Assembly (NCBI GenBank): GCA_001566745.1
Contig: KQ964515.1
Coordinates: forward strand, 58,240-83,057
Origin: Conidiobolus coronatus NRRL 28638
Lineage: Eukaryota > Entomophthoromycota > Entomophthoromycetes > Entomophthorales > Conidiobolaceae
Direction: 5' to 3'
DNA length: 24,818 nucleotides
Positions 11,204 to 21,191 of this stretch are shown here, one piece after another. Under the pieces are notes generated by a model. The model worked only from the letters and a program-made list of their open reading frames with translations. It was not told the DNA's origin and did not search any database. Position 1 is the stretch's first letter. The number at the start of each line of letters is the position of its first letter. A program made the position numbers and the translations under genes.

Positions 11204-11288
11204 GGGATAGTTGTTGATGACCTCATAAAGGGGTAATTAAATTCTATTGGCTAGCAAGTGGAGAGAGAGATAAGTAAGCTGATATCCC
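11204..11288 (+). ncRNA. Candidate C/D-box snoRNA
   Basis: TGATGA (11215-11220, C box) and CTGA (11279-11282, D box) lie 58 nt apart. Outside them, GGGATA (11204-11209) and TATCCC (11283-11288) are perfect complements and could form the terminal stem. Five bases sit between the stem and the C box, more than usual, and I see no clear C' or D' boxes. I did not recognise the segment before the D box as an rRNA antisense element. This is suggestive only. Confidence 0.25.
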
Positions 11289-11341
11289 AAGTAGGTGCAA
11301 TATAGCCCATATGACAAAAGAACAAAGTTTAGCACTATTAA

Positions 11342-11347
11342 ACGCGT
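11342..11347. promoter_or_regulatory. ACGCGT, MluI cell-cycle box-like hexamer
   Basis: A palindromic ACGCGT about 420 nt upstream of the BET start codon. In ascomycete fungi this hexamer binds the MBF G1/S factor. It is one hexamer in a CG-poor region, so a real site is possible but unproven. Confidence 0.2.
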
Positions 11348-11385
11348 AAACTTAACACATATACTACATACATAAAGAGCAATAA

Positions 11386-11409
11386 AAGCTCCGAGCTTAC
11401 ACGGAGTTT
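11386..11409. other. Short stem-loop
   Basis: AAGCTCCG (11386-11393) pairs with CGGAGTTT (11402-11409) across an 8-base loop. It is eight pairs with one G-T wobble if read as plus-strand RNA. It sits upstream of the BET gene. It looks bacterial-terminator-like, but in this eukaryotic context the role is unknown. Confidence 0.3.
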
Positions 11410-11779
11410 AAATACTCTATTTTGTCTCAGCAGTATCCCAGATGAGATTCGTAAGATCATTGCAAACGAATAGAAAAACTGACCACTTTTATTCTCATAT
11501 TCTATCAGAGAGTCTTGGAGTGCTTTGGTTTAGCTCAAACAAAAGATTTTTACTTAAAAGCCTCGAACCAATAAACAAAGCAAAATTTTATCGACCATTT
11601 AAGTTTTAAAGCATTATCTTCACAAATTTTTACCTCTATTTATAATTTAATTCCCTAATTAATCCCACCATTAAAATTCATTTTAAAAATTATTAATCAT
11701 TATATGTTGTAACACTAATATAACCAAACGAAGGATATTTTTACTCTAAATTTGAATAATTAAATAAAAAACATTATAA

Positions 11780-11813
11780 ATGAGTTACAAATTAGTTGAA
11801 TTGCCCAATGTTA
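11780..11813 (+). other. Possible orphan first coding exon
   Basis: An ATG at 11780 opens MSYKLVELPNV and runs into a consensus GTAAGT donor at 11814. The peptide looks more protein-like than its AT-rich surroundings. I could not build a convincing continuation downstream, and I do not recognise the protein. It may be a decayed gene, a very short exon of a gene I failed to assemble, or chance. Confidence 0.2.
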
Positions 11814-12756
11814 CGTAAGTTTAAAAGAAGCTTCAGCTATAAACAAATTTGACTGTGCCTTAAATATTTAATATTTTCAAATAAATTAGTTATTTACCAA
11901 AAAAGGTAATTGTATTAAACTGAGGTTTTTATAAATTAAATAGCTTACACTAGAAAATGTATATATTAAAAATGGCGATTTAAAATATATTAATATACTA
12001 CAGCTCTGCTATAAATACTATAATGTATAAATTTTAAACCAGATTTCACATAAATTTTATAATATTATAGTATTATAAATTAATAATTCAAAAATAACTG
12101 CGAGATTATACCTTTTAATTATATGTATGTAGTAAGGTTGTTTAGATTTTTAATATTAATTAATTTTAAAAATAGTATTTAAGCGAATTTAATAATACAT
12201 ACTATCGAAGTTTATCCAATTAAGCAGGAGAGAGATTTTATTAATGCAAAAATATATTATACATTAATATAATAAATTTGCAGTTTTGGATTTTATATAT
12301 AATAATAAACATTAGTAAAACATAAATTATTTACATAAATATAGCAGTATGAAAGATCTAAATAGGTGTATTTAAAGAAAATATATAATAACGATCATAT
12401 ATAATATAGGAGCTCATCTTTAGAAATAGTTTTTGAAGCGTTCATCTCTTTATTAGCTGATTATTGTTATGAGCATTTTATTTATCAGCTAGTTATAACT
12501 TAATGGTATAAATAGAGATCAAGATATTTATTTGACGAAAGTGAAATTAAATGAGTTTGAATTTGATAAAAAAAATACTTAACCAGAAAATATTGTATTG
12601 ATTATATAATAATCTATGGTATAAGCGGTAACTTGATAGTGGGTCAATTATAGTCTGAATACTGCTAAGACTTGATATGCTCAAAAATGTAAAATAAAGA
12701 GTAATGATGTTTATATGTAGTTTGGTATAGTATCAAGCTAAAATAGTAGCCGATAA

Positions 12757-14867
12757 TTACTTTTCCATGTTATTATATGGTTTGTAGCTCCAAACTCTAG
12801 CCTTCAAGTCTCCAGATCCGGTAGCAAACAGTGTGCCTTTAGGACTGAAAGCAACAGATATTACTATAATAAAGGTATTAGAATCAAGATCAATAAGAAT
12901 ATAAACTGTTATAATATTGTACCTGAGTTTTTATGTCCTTGAAGCATGAATTGTGTTTGGTGTGTTTTCATATCCCAAAACTGGATACTACGATCTTTAG
13001 ATCCTGACATAGCCCATTTGCCACAGGGAGAGCAGGCAACTGAAAGAACAAAGTCCTAGAAATAGTTAGATAATGCTATAGTTTTAAGGCTTTAGTTAAT
13101 ATACCTTGTGTCCAATAAAATTAGCGATACAGGTGCTAGGAGTAACGCTTCCCATAGTACTAGCACGATTAGGACCAACTTGCCATAGTTTAAGAGAGTT
13201 ATCTAATGACCCAGAAATTAAAGATTTGCCTATAAAATGTAAGAATTCTAACTAATTCAATAATGAGTATATTTTACCATCTGGAGAAAAGGCAACTGAG
13301 TAAACACCATCTTTATGGCCTTCAAAAATATTCAATATCCTATCCTGCTGAACGTCCCAAACACGAACAAATTTATCAAGGGACCCAGCTGCGATATATC
13401 TTGAGTCTGGTGAAATGGCAACACATGTAACTCCAGGATCTTTTATATTAGTGCTTTCAATAATGAATTTTGATTTAAGTTGATTAGATTCCATATCCCA
13501 AACTCTAACGCTTTTATCTCCAGATCCAGAAACTAGTAAACGACCATTGTTGGAGAATTCTAAAGAATAAATATCAGAAGTATGGCCAGTAAACATGCTA
13601 CAAACACGCTTGGCTTGAATATCCCAAATACGGATTTTGTGGTCTTCGCCACCAGTTGCCAAAAACTTTCCATCAGGACTGAAGCATACAGCGCGAATAT
13701 ATAAGTTATCCTCTTTGACTGAGTCGTCTACAAGCTCATAAAGCTTTCTAGCACTTGATACGTCGTAAATTTGAGCAGTTCTGTTACATCCAGTAGCTAA
13801 TAAATTCCCATCATGGCTGAATCTTACACAGCAAACCACGCTATCATGATCAAGAGTATGAACCAAGTCAACGTTTAAGTTGCGAGGTACTTTGGGATTG
13901 AAGATAGCGAACCAGTTATCGCCTTCTTTTTTATATTGAGTAGCAACGGTATCAGGATCAATCTCACCAAAAGCGCTTGGGCCTGGATGAGAGTTTGTAG
14001 GATGTCTAATAGGTGCTCTAGCAGAAGGCTGAATATGTTCAGGATGGTGCATAGGATGGTGCGAAATTGAACCTTGGCGCATACCTTGAACTTGGTGATG
14101 TTCCATAGCATACTGAGGTGGCAAGGGAATACCAGATGATTCTAATTTGACATTGGGATGTCCGCTAGGATTAGATGAGTGACCATGGCTGGGAGGGCCA
14201 CCAAAGCCTGGTTTAGAGTTATTTGGTTGATGTGTTGGGGGTTCATCTTTTCTAGGGCGCTTATTTACTGATTGTGATAAGGCATGATGAGCTAAGCTAT
14301 TAATGCTAGGAGCATCATGGGGCTGTGAAGAAGGAGGGGGAACTGAAGGAGGAGGAAAGTTAGAATAGTTTGCTTTTAATTGAGCAGGATCATTTGCAGC
14401 TGATTGGTTATGGGGCAAAAAAGATGCAGGGGGTAGATTGGAGCCACCATGGGGATTATTAGAGCGAGATCCAGTTGCAGAATTTCTTCCGTCAAGTTGT
14501 CTACGAAGATGGTTGATTTCCTCTTCATATCTAAAATTGTATTATTAAAATTAACTAGTAAAAATAAACTATTTTTTAATACTGTTTTTTAAGATTGGCA
14601 TGAGTCCTTTCTAAATCAAAAATGTTTTGTGAAATTGTGGTAGCTTCATTTATATGGACGGTCACTAATAAGAAGAAATGTTAATAATATGAAAGTAGTT
14701 ATAAAAGAAGTAGTACTTTGACGCTCTATTTCTTCTCTTTGTTGACGAAGTAATGCAACTTCATGGTTTAATGCAGCATAATCATTTTTCACCGCATCCA
14801 AAAGATCATTCATACGATTAGAAGAGCCATTAGCACTCGCAGAGTGATGGGGATAAGGGTTAGCCAT
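12757..14867 (-). CDS. TUP1: Tup1 transcriptional corepressor, 6 exons
   Basis: Tup1 is the WD40 subunit of the Tup1-Ssn6/Cyc8 corepressor in the nucleus. On the minus strand the exons are 14867-14717, 14664-14583, 14530-13278, 13229-13105, 13055-12923 and 12863-12757: 1851 nt, 616 aa, close to S. pombe Tup11. Residues about 18-92 form the coiled-coil Tup_N tetramerisation and Ssn6-binding domain ([20 protein letters not shown] through [15 protein letters not shown]), split over three exons. A Pro/His/Ser-rich linker follows, with a basic KRPRKDE near 168 that could be a nuclear signal. [11 protein letters not shown] (from 284) leads into seven WD repeats; repeat 5 is split by intron 3. The protein ends NNMEK. 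The five introns are 48-59 nt. A TATATAAAA (minus strand, 14964-14956) lies about 90 nt before the ATG. All key features are intact. Confidence 0.96.
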
Positions 14868-15321
14868 AATAATAAATTTCTAGGTTAGAAATTCTATAAA
14901 TAATGTTGTAGTAATGAAATAGAAGTGGTTGATAGTTGGTAAATTAGCTAAGTATTTTTATATAGATAATAAACAATATTTAGTGAATGATATAATTTAA
15001 AAGACGATATTAATTAGTTTATTAGGTCATTACTTGATATGACAATAACTAAACCAATTAAAATCCATAATTTAACATTATTCAAAGTTTAATTCAAACT
15101 CTATAAATTCGTCACATGATATGACACAATAAAAATTTCTTAATTTTATTGCAATAAAATGCCCATTTTAATGCTAAATCAGCATAAATCATGTTAATAT
15201 ATTGATTTATGGGCTAATAAAATAGCAAATTAAATTTATGCAGGAATTAAATAGTTTCCCATAAATGTCTATTGAAGTAAATAATTTATTGATATTCTTT
15301 TAAATACTTATTTAAGTATAA
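14868..15321. other. Divergent intergenic, TUP1 and tRNA-Leu
   Basis: About 450 nt of AT-rich DNA between the TUP1 start and the tRNA. It includes the candidate TUP1 TATA box at 14956-14964 (minus strand). No gene is seen. Confidence 0.5.
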
Positions 15322-15403
15322 GCTACTATGGCCGAGTGGTCTAAGGCGGGTGACTTAAGATCCCCTCTCGAAAGAGGCGTAGGTTCGAACCCTACTGGTA
15401 GCA
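15322..15403 (+). tRNA. tRNA-Leu (anticodon UAA)
   Basis: A type II tRNA. The 7-bp acceptor GCTACTA/TGGTAGC includes one T-G wobble. The D arm GCC/GGC carries the A box GGCCGAGTGG. The anticodon loop is CTTAAGA, hence UAA. The long variable arm is CTCTCGAAAGAG, and the T arm is GTAGG-TTCGAAC-CCTAC with B box GGTTCGAACCC. No intron. A run of five T at 15409-15413 is a Pol III terminator. Oddity: the anticodon stem GGTGA/TCCCC has a T-C mismatch at its middle pair (29-41). Confidence 0.92.
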
Positions 15404-15843
15404 ATGTATTTTTATACTATAATAATTATATATAAATATTATTATTGTTTATTTTATGATTATTTACTTATATAGTATTGTTGTTTGAATTTTAGCTTAT
15501 TTTTATAAATAGTATTTTGGAGTTATTATAAAACCATATAGTATATCAAATGATACATAGTACTTGGGTTTAAACAAGATAATTTTTACTCTTATATTTT
15601 TCTTAATTTATAATATTGTATATAAAATGTATTTTTATTTTAGCAAGTTAAAGATGAGAGGCTTAAAGTTAAATATTATGATAAAATTATATAAATTTTA
15701 AGTTTTTAAAAAGAAAAATTATAAAAATTGGGAAAGATAATGTACAAGATGTAAAATGTAATTGTGAATAAATATATATACATGAGATAAAAGGATGTAA
15801 AAGGAGTTATATAGTAGGTGATCACTTTCATTAAAATCTTCAT
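15404..15843. other. Intergenic, tRNA-Leu to OGT 3' end
   Basis: About 440 nt of AT-rich DNA between convergent units. It holds the Pol III terminator T-run at 15409-15413 and the presumed OGT polyadenylation region. Nothing else is seen. Confidence 0.5.
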
Positions 15844-18800
15844 TTAACGAGAAATGGACCCATAATCTTCATTTGCAATGGTAGAGTTAGGGTTTTGAGT
15901 TAAGTTATTGATCTGCACGTTTTGTAGCATGCTTTGTGAAGCAGTGGGTGGGATGGTATTAGAAAATGAGCTAAGTTTCGTGTTCTGACCAGATATCCAA
16001 ATACAGCCAGATTTAACTTGTCCAAGATGGCCTTCAGACTTTTTCTTGGATAAATACTGGAGCATATGGTCAATAAATCGTGGCTTCAAAAGAAAGTCTG
16101 GATAAATGTTTGCATTGATGCTAGATAACTTAGGATTAGGGTCATTACCAATAGCCTGAGGCTGGTCATCTGTTGCCGCAGTCCAGCGATCCCAAGCTTC
16201 TTTGTAACCTCTTTCAAGATCCCTAACCCATCTTGGAGTATCAAATAATGGTGATATATCTCGAGTCAAGAAAAGAGCCTTTCTAAGCTCATTTAACTTT
16301 CCATTTCCGCAGCGGAATGTGTAGCTTTGCTTTAGAATTGGATGATTAATAAACCTAGGGGGGATATTAAATCCTTTACTAGTGAATATTTCTTCGTATG
16401 TTCCAGAAACATACTGATATTTAAGCGAATTTGCTAAATCTACCGATTGCTCTTCATAATGTTGATATGAGTCGACAACCATATGTTCACCATAACCAGA
16501 AGCCCAGGCAATACTGGCAGCAACTCTTGAGCACATTTTATGAGGGTGTCGAGCAAATGTTACAATGGGTGTACCAGACCAAAGAATATCAACTGCAGTT
16601 GTATGTGCATTACACTCTGGAGTATCAAAAAAGATATCAGCCACTCTTCCTCGATGGATATGAATATGTTTAGCGGCAACCTCAGTAAATATAATTCTTG
16701 AAGCGACATCTGGACCAGCAAGTTCAGTAGCTTCTCTTCTAATATGTTCTTCACCGGCGGCAGGGAATTGTAATAACCAAAGAATAGAGTTGGGAACTCT
16801 TTTTAGTACATTGAGCCACACCTTGAAAATATTTGGATCAATCTATAAAGTGTTTAATAATTAGCTATAAAATTAATATAATAAAGAGTACCTTATAAAG
16901 TTGGTTGAAGTTTGCAAATATAATATAGTCATCAGGAATGTTAGGGAAAAGTTCTCTTCTCATTGTAGTTCTTCTATTTTGCTCTACTAACCAGCCTAAT
17001 TCTAACTCTTCTTTACCTTCTAAAATAAATCTTTGATTTTGAAGTTGAGGATCTGTAGTGCTAGATGTAGGTCTAAGTTCATCAGGCTCTCTAAATCCTT
17101 GCCTGTGATCATTGATGAAATAAGAATAGGGCATATACAAGATTTTTTCTGTATAAACCCAATCTTCAGATTGCTCTTCAGGATCTAAATCCATCGTATC
17201 TACTTCAGAAATTTGATCCATGAATTCCGGTTGATTAATAGATTTGGCAGCATAGCGACTAGGACTGCGGTTAATCCACTGTTCAGAGCAAACGGTCTCT
17301 GGTGGACAAACAATAGGATCAGCAATAAAATAATCACACCAATTTCCTCCTAGAGTGCTGGCAAATCCCATATAAGACATTAGCAGTGGGGCTGGTCGAG
17401 CTGCAAATACTTCATTTCTAGCACCTTTGGTATAACCATTTAAGTTAATCAAAATATGAATGCCATCTTGAATAATCCTTTCAACTATAGCCTGCGTTGT
17501 CCAACCAGATACGTCGATAAAGTTAGTAACCTCTCTTTTAATTTTTTCTCTATACTGAGATTGATCAGAAGGCGTTGTTGCATAGCAATAAACAGTAAAG
17601 TTATCAGTATCGTGCATTCCAAACACAGATTGCATTAGATGTGAAAGTGGATGGTTATTAAAATCAGAAGATACATAGCCTAGCTTAATGTGTGGTCTTG
17701 GTGGAGGAGGTGGAGGATAAACAGTGCTGGGGAGCCAGGGAGAGACTAGAGTATTATACGATATTCTCAAAGCATTTCTATGACAAATAAGACGAACTTG
17801 ACGGGCAGATAAGGGATAAGTGAATGTGTGGAAAGGAAGTACTGTAGGAATTGGCGGCATAGGTAATCCTACTATAGATGGTCTTGCATAAGTAATCATA
17901 TCTTTTTGAGCAATATTTGACCAATTAAAATTGACATCGGATTTCATTTGAGAGAGTCTGTCCCAATACCAAAGTCTAATTAAACGTCTCATAGCTTTTT
18001 CAGTAGCGCGAACTATCCAAGACCCTTCATTTAAAAGGATTTTATTATTGACACCTACATCAATAAGCTGATCCCAAAATTGAGCACGAGTCTTCCAAAT
18101 TTGACCTCCATAGTCCATATCAGTGCTGAACGAATTAGTAATTGAACGAATCCAGGATATGCTGGTGGAATCAGAGCATTTTTTGAAAATAAAGTGATTA
18201 CCCCAACCACTGCCTTCTAAAAGCTGCTTATTAACAATTTCAACAATTTTTTCCATCCAGCCATGCTGAATTTGGTTAGCAATGTTTTGAGAGTTTCTTC
18301 CTCTCCAATCACAAACCCCGCAAAGAGCATTCACTAAGCCACATATGGCTTCAACAAAATCAGGGTTAACTTCTACCGCACGCTTATACCATTGGATACT
18401 ATCTTGAATTTGTCCACTATCTTTCAAGGCGTTTCCTAAGTTAGCAAGCGCAACATCAAACTTGGGATTAACCTGGACTGCTTTTTCATACATGCCAATA
18501 GCCTTTCGTATATGACCCATGTCTTTTAATAGTGAGCCAAGATTAGTGTACAAATGTGGATGATTAGCATCCAAACTCAGCCCATAATGATAATATTGTA
18601 AAGCTAAACCAGGTCCTGTAATTGGTGGATTAGATTTGTTTGCTTCTGTAGTTGCAGGAGCAGGAATTGTGGCAAGTAGAATTCCAAGATTATTGCAAGT
18701 AGATGGGGATGGGAAAAGTGCCAATGAAAGGTAGTAAAGTGGAAGTAAAAGAGGAAGAGCTGTGATCGAGGATGTTTGGTCTTGGTATATTTTTGCGAGA

Positions 18801-21191
18801 GTCAGTAAAATAGCTGAAGTAATGTGATTAGCACGATTGAGCTGACTTTGAGACCCGCTAGATGTGTATTTATCTTCATTCTTTAGAAGTCGTACAAATG
18901 AAGGGAGAATGCCTTGAGACTTTGGGAATAAAATAGAAGAAGTTTGAAGCGATTGCTCTGGAGTCAACAGCAGCATTGGAATATGTGAAGTCTGGAAGTT
19001 TGAAAGATTACTTACTATATCGTGATCCTGTATATTATGGAAACATCTTAGTATAGAGGCTACTGCGTGGAAAATGGTCTGACCGCCAAGTGCTAATTCC
19101 AAAGCCTTTTCATAATCTCTACGAGCCCCTTCAATATCTCCCAGAGAGTATTTAGCATTTGCGCCATAATATAACAAGTTTTGAAATTTAGATGTTTCAA
19201 AGTGAGTATAACTCATGCAGTTATATGCAAAATCGCTAAAGCTTTGATTTTGAACTATTTCCTTCTCAATAAAGTGGCAAATTGCAACCACATTTTCTTG
19301 ACTAGATCTTGAAGGTATGTGATTAATCGAGCTGGGATCTTTCATACTCTCTGAAGAATATTCTTGGCTATTCATCAGTCCTATTAAATTATCTGCAGCA
19401 TCCCAGTAATCCGGTTTTAGTCTGAGCGCTTTCCACCACCATTTTTCAGCTTCTTTAAAGTTATTTATGGTTTTATATGTGGTACCAAGGTTACTCATGG
19501 CTTCGACATAGTTTGCATTTAATTTGAGAATTTCCTTGTTATATTTAATTGAAGATTGATAATCATGCTCAACGAAAAATACGCAAGCTAGCAATAATAA
19601 GGTAGGCAAGTGGGCGGGGTGTATGTTATGTAGGGTTAAAAGCATATTTCTAAGCTGAGCCTCAGGATTTCTACTGTTGTATTGTGTATGGGCATGTTTA
19701 AGGATAGCATCTCTAATACTAGGATTTTTAGCTTCTTGAACATTATAACTTGTTCCAGGAACTAAGGGTATAGCATGTAAAGGAGGGAAAATAGGGCGCG
19801 TGCCCATTGTTGAAGCTATTACCATACTTGATGTATTAGATGTTAATGCATGGAGCTGAACAGGGTCAATATGGTTAAATGGCTGCTGACTTGAGTAGTC
19901 ATTAGAAATATATCCATTGTAAATATCATTATTTCCAATCAAGAGTTGATTAATTGAGTTGGGATCTTGCCATGAGGAATTGATTGGAGGCTGTTGAAAT
20001 ATTGTACCATTATCTAAACCGGTATATACGCTGTTGTGCACTGTTTGATAAGGAGCGCCGTTTATAGGGCCTAAGTTAGTTAAAGAAGGGTCATTCCAGA
20101 GATTGTTCATATGAAAATGAGGCTGAAAATTTCTTAGTTGATATAGCGCGTTATGATCAGGTGGCATGTACGAAAGTACGTTTGGTGATGGAGGAGGAAT
20201 CATTCTTGCGTTATTATCTATAAATCCGTGCTGAAAAGATTTTTGGTGGGCTGAAAAATAGTCTGGAGGGTGCTTATGCTGAGAAGAGTATCCTATGCGA
20301 CTTTGGTTGATCATAGGATGCGCAGCATTAATGCTAGGTAGAGAAGAGCTGCCATAGTAGTTTATATATCTATTAGTGTTAGAGTATTGTTCGTTAGAAG
20401 CTTCATAATTTTCCGTTATAGGATCCAGTATCCTCTTTTGCCTTATGGAGTTCTGCATGCTGTTGTGTAACATATTTGGCTGTGAACCAGATACATAAGA
20501 GTTTTGCAAGTAGAGATTCATAGAATTATCGTTGGGGAGATTGGCAGTATTGTGCAAAGTATTGGAATTAGAGTAATATCCTGAGTTATTAAACTGGTTA
20601 ATATTTTGTTGAAATATTTCTTGGCGATCTTGTGGAGGATTTGTATAAGAATGATTAGTCTGGTTATTTAAATTAGACATACTTAAAGAATAATTGTTTA
20701 TAGGTCTAGATAATTGAGATTGTCCTTGCAAATTTTGTATGGGGTGTCCTATATTTTGTTGTTGATTATTCTATAGTAAAATTAGTGTAAAAACTTTTAA
20801 TAATTTATATATTACTTACGAGAGTACTTTGCTGAAATGTTTGGCCGTTGAAGCTATTTATATGCGATGGTGGTTTGGAAGGGAAAGTTGGTCGTCCCAA
20901 AGATGGATAACTATCATGAGGAATATTAAAGCCTTGCCTTGAAGCATTAGACTGAAATGGAATTTGTGCAGAATCAGATAATGAAGATTTTTTAGAGCTG
21001 TACTGAGGCCACTGGGCAGTTAAATCATTAGGCATGTTTGTCACCTGAGAATGCCTAGATTCATTGGGAATTTGGTTACTTTGACCAGTCCAGAATTGAT
21101 CGCTTGTAAAGTTTTGAGAGTAATACTGTTGTTTTTGCTGTTCCAAATCGCCATTTAAATTAAATTGATTTGTAGAATTGGTATACGACAT
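15844..21191 (-). CDS. OGT: O-GlcNAc transferase (TPR + GT41), 3 exons
   Basis: This enzyme transfers GlcNAc from UDP-GlcNAc to Ser/Thr of nuclear and cytosolic proteins; plant SPINDLY relatives use GDP-fucose instead. On the minus strand the exons are 21191-20820, 20770-16892 and 16842-15844: 5250 nt, 1749 aa. Residues 1 to about 480 are Asn/Gln/Ser-rich and look disordered. TPR helices lie at about 507-584, 657-684 and 841-951, ending with the family signature CGVCDWRGR. The GT41 catalytic region starts near 1147 (LGYVSSDFNNHPLSHLMQSV); its His1164 matches the important His of human OGT. It continues with LINLNGYTKGARNEVFAARP, then FANFNQLYK|IDPNIFKVW, where Lys1417 (human K842 equivalent) is the last codon of exon 2. 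The nucleotide-binding stretch NAHTTAVDILWSGTP (His1497) follows. The last roughly 180 residues are not recognised. It is longer than human OGT (1046 aa) because of the N-terminus and inter-TPR insertions. OGT rather than fucosyl specificity is an inference. Confidence 0.93.

Larger units (their letters stand above)
10926..12756. other. Intergenic, BET 5' side to TUP1 3' side
   Basis: About 1.8 kb separating the BET start from the TUP1 stop, both minus strand. It should include the BET promoter. I note a C/D-box-like RNA candidate (11204-11288), an inverted repeat (11107-11159), a stem-loop (11386-11409), an ACGCGT hexamer and a possible orphan start exon (11780). The rest, about 11850-12756, is AT-rich with nothing recognisable. 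Confidence 0.45.

Noticed and set aside
13875-14111. 78-codon minus-strand frame inside TUP1
   Set aside because: Alternate frame of the TUP1 linker; the Tup1 frame continues through it into the WD repeats.
16431-16754. Open frames on both strands within the OGT catalytic exon
   Set aside because: Alternate-frame shadows over the conserved nucleotide-binding region of OGT.
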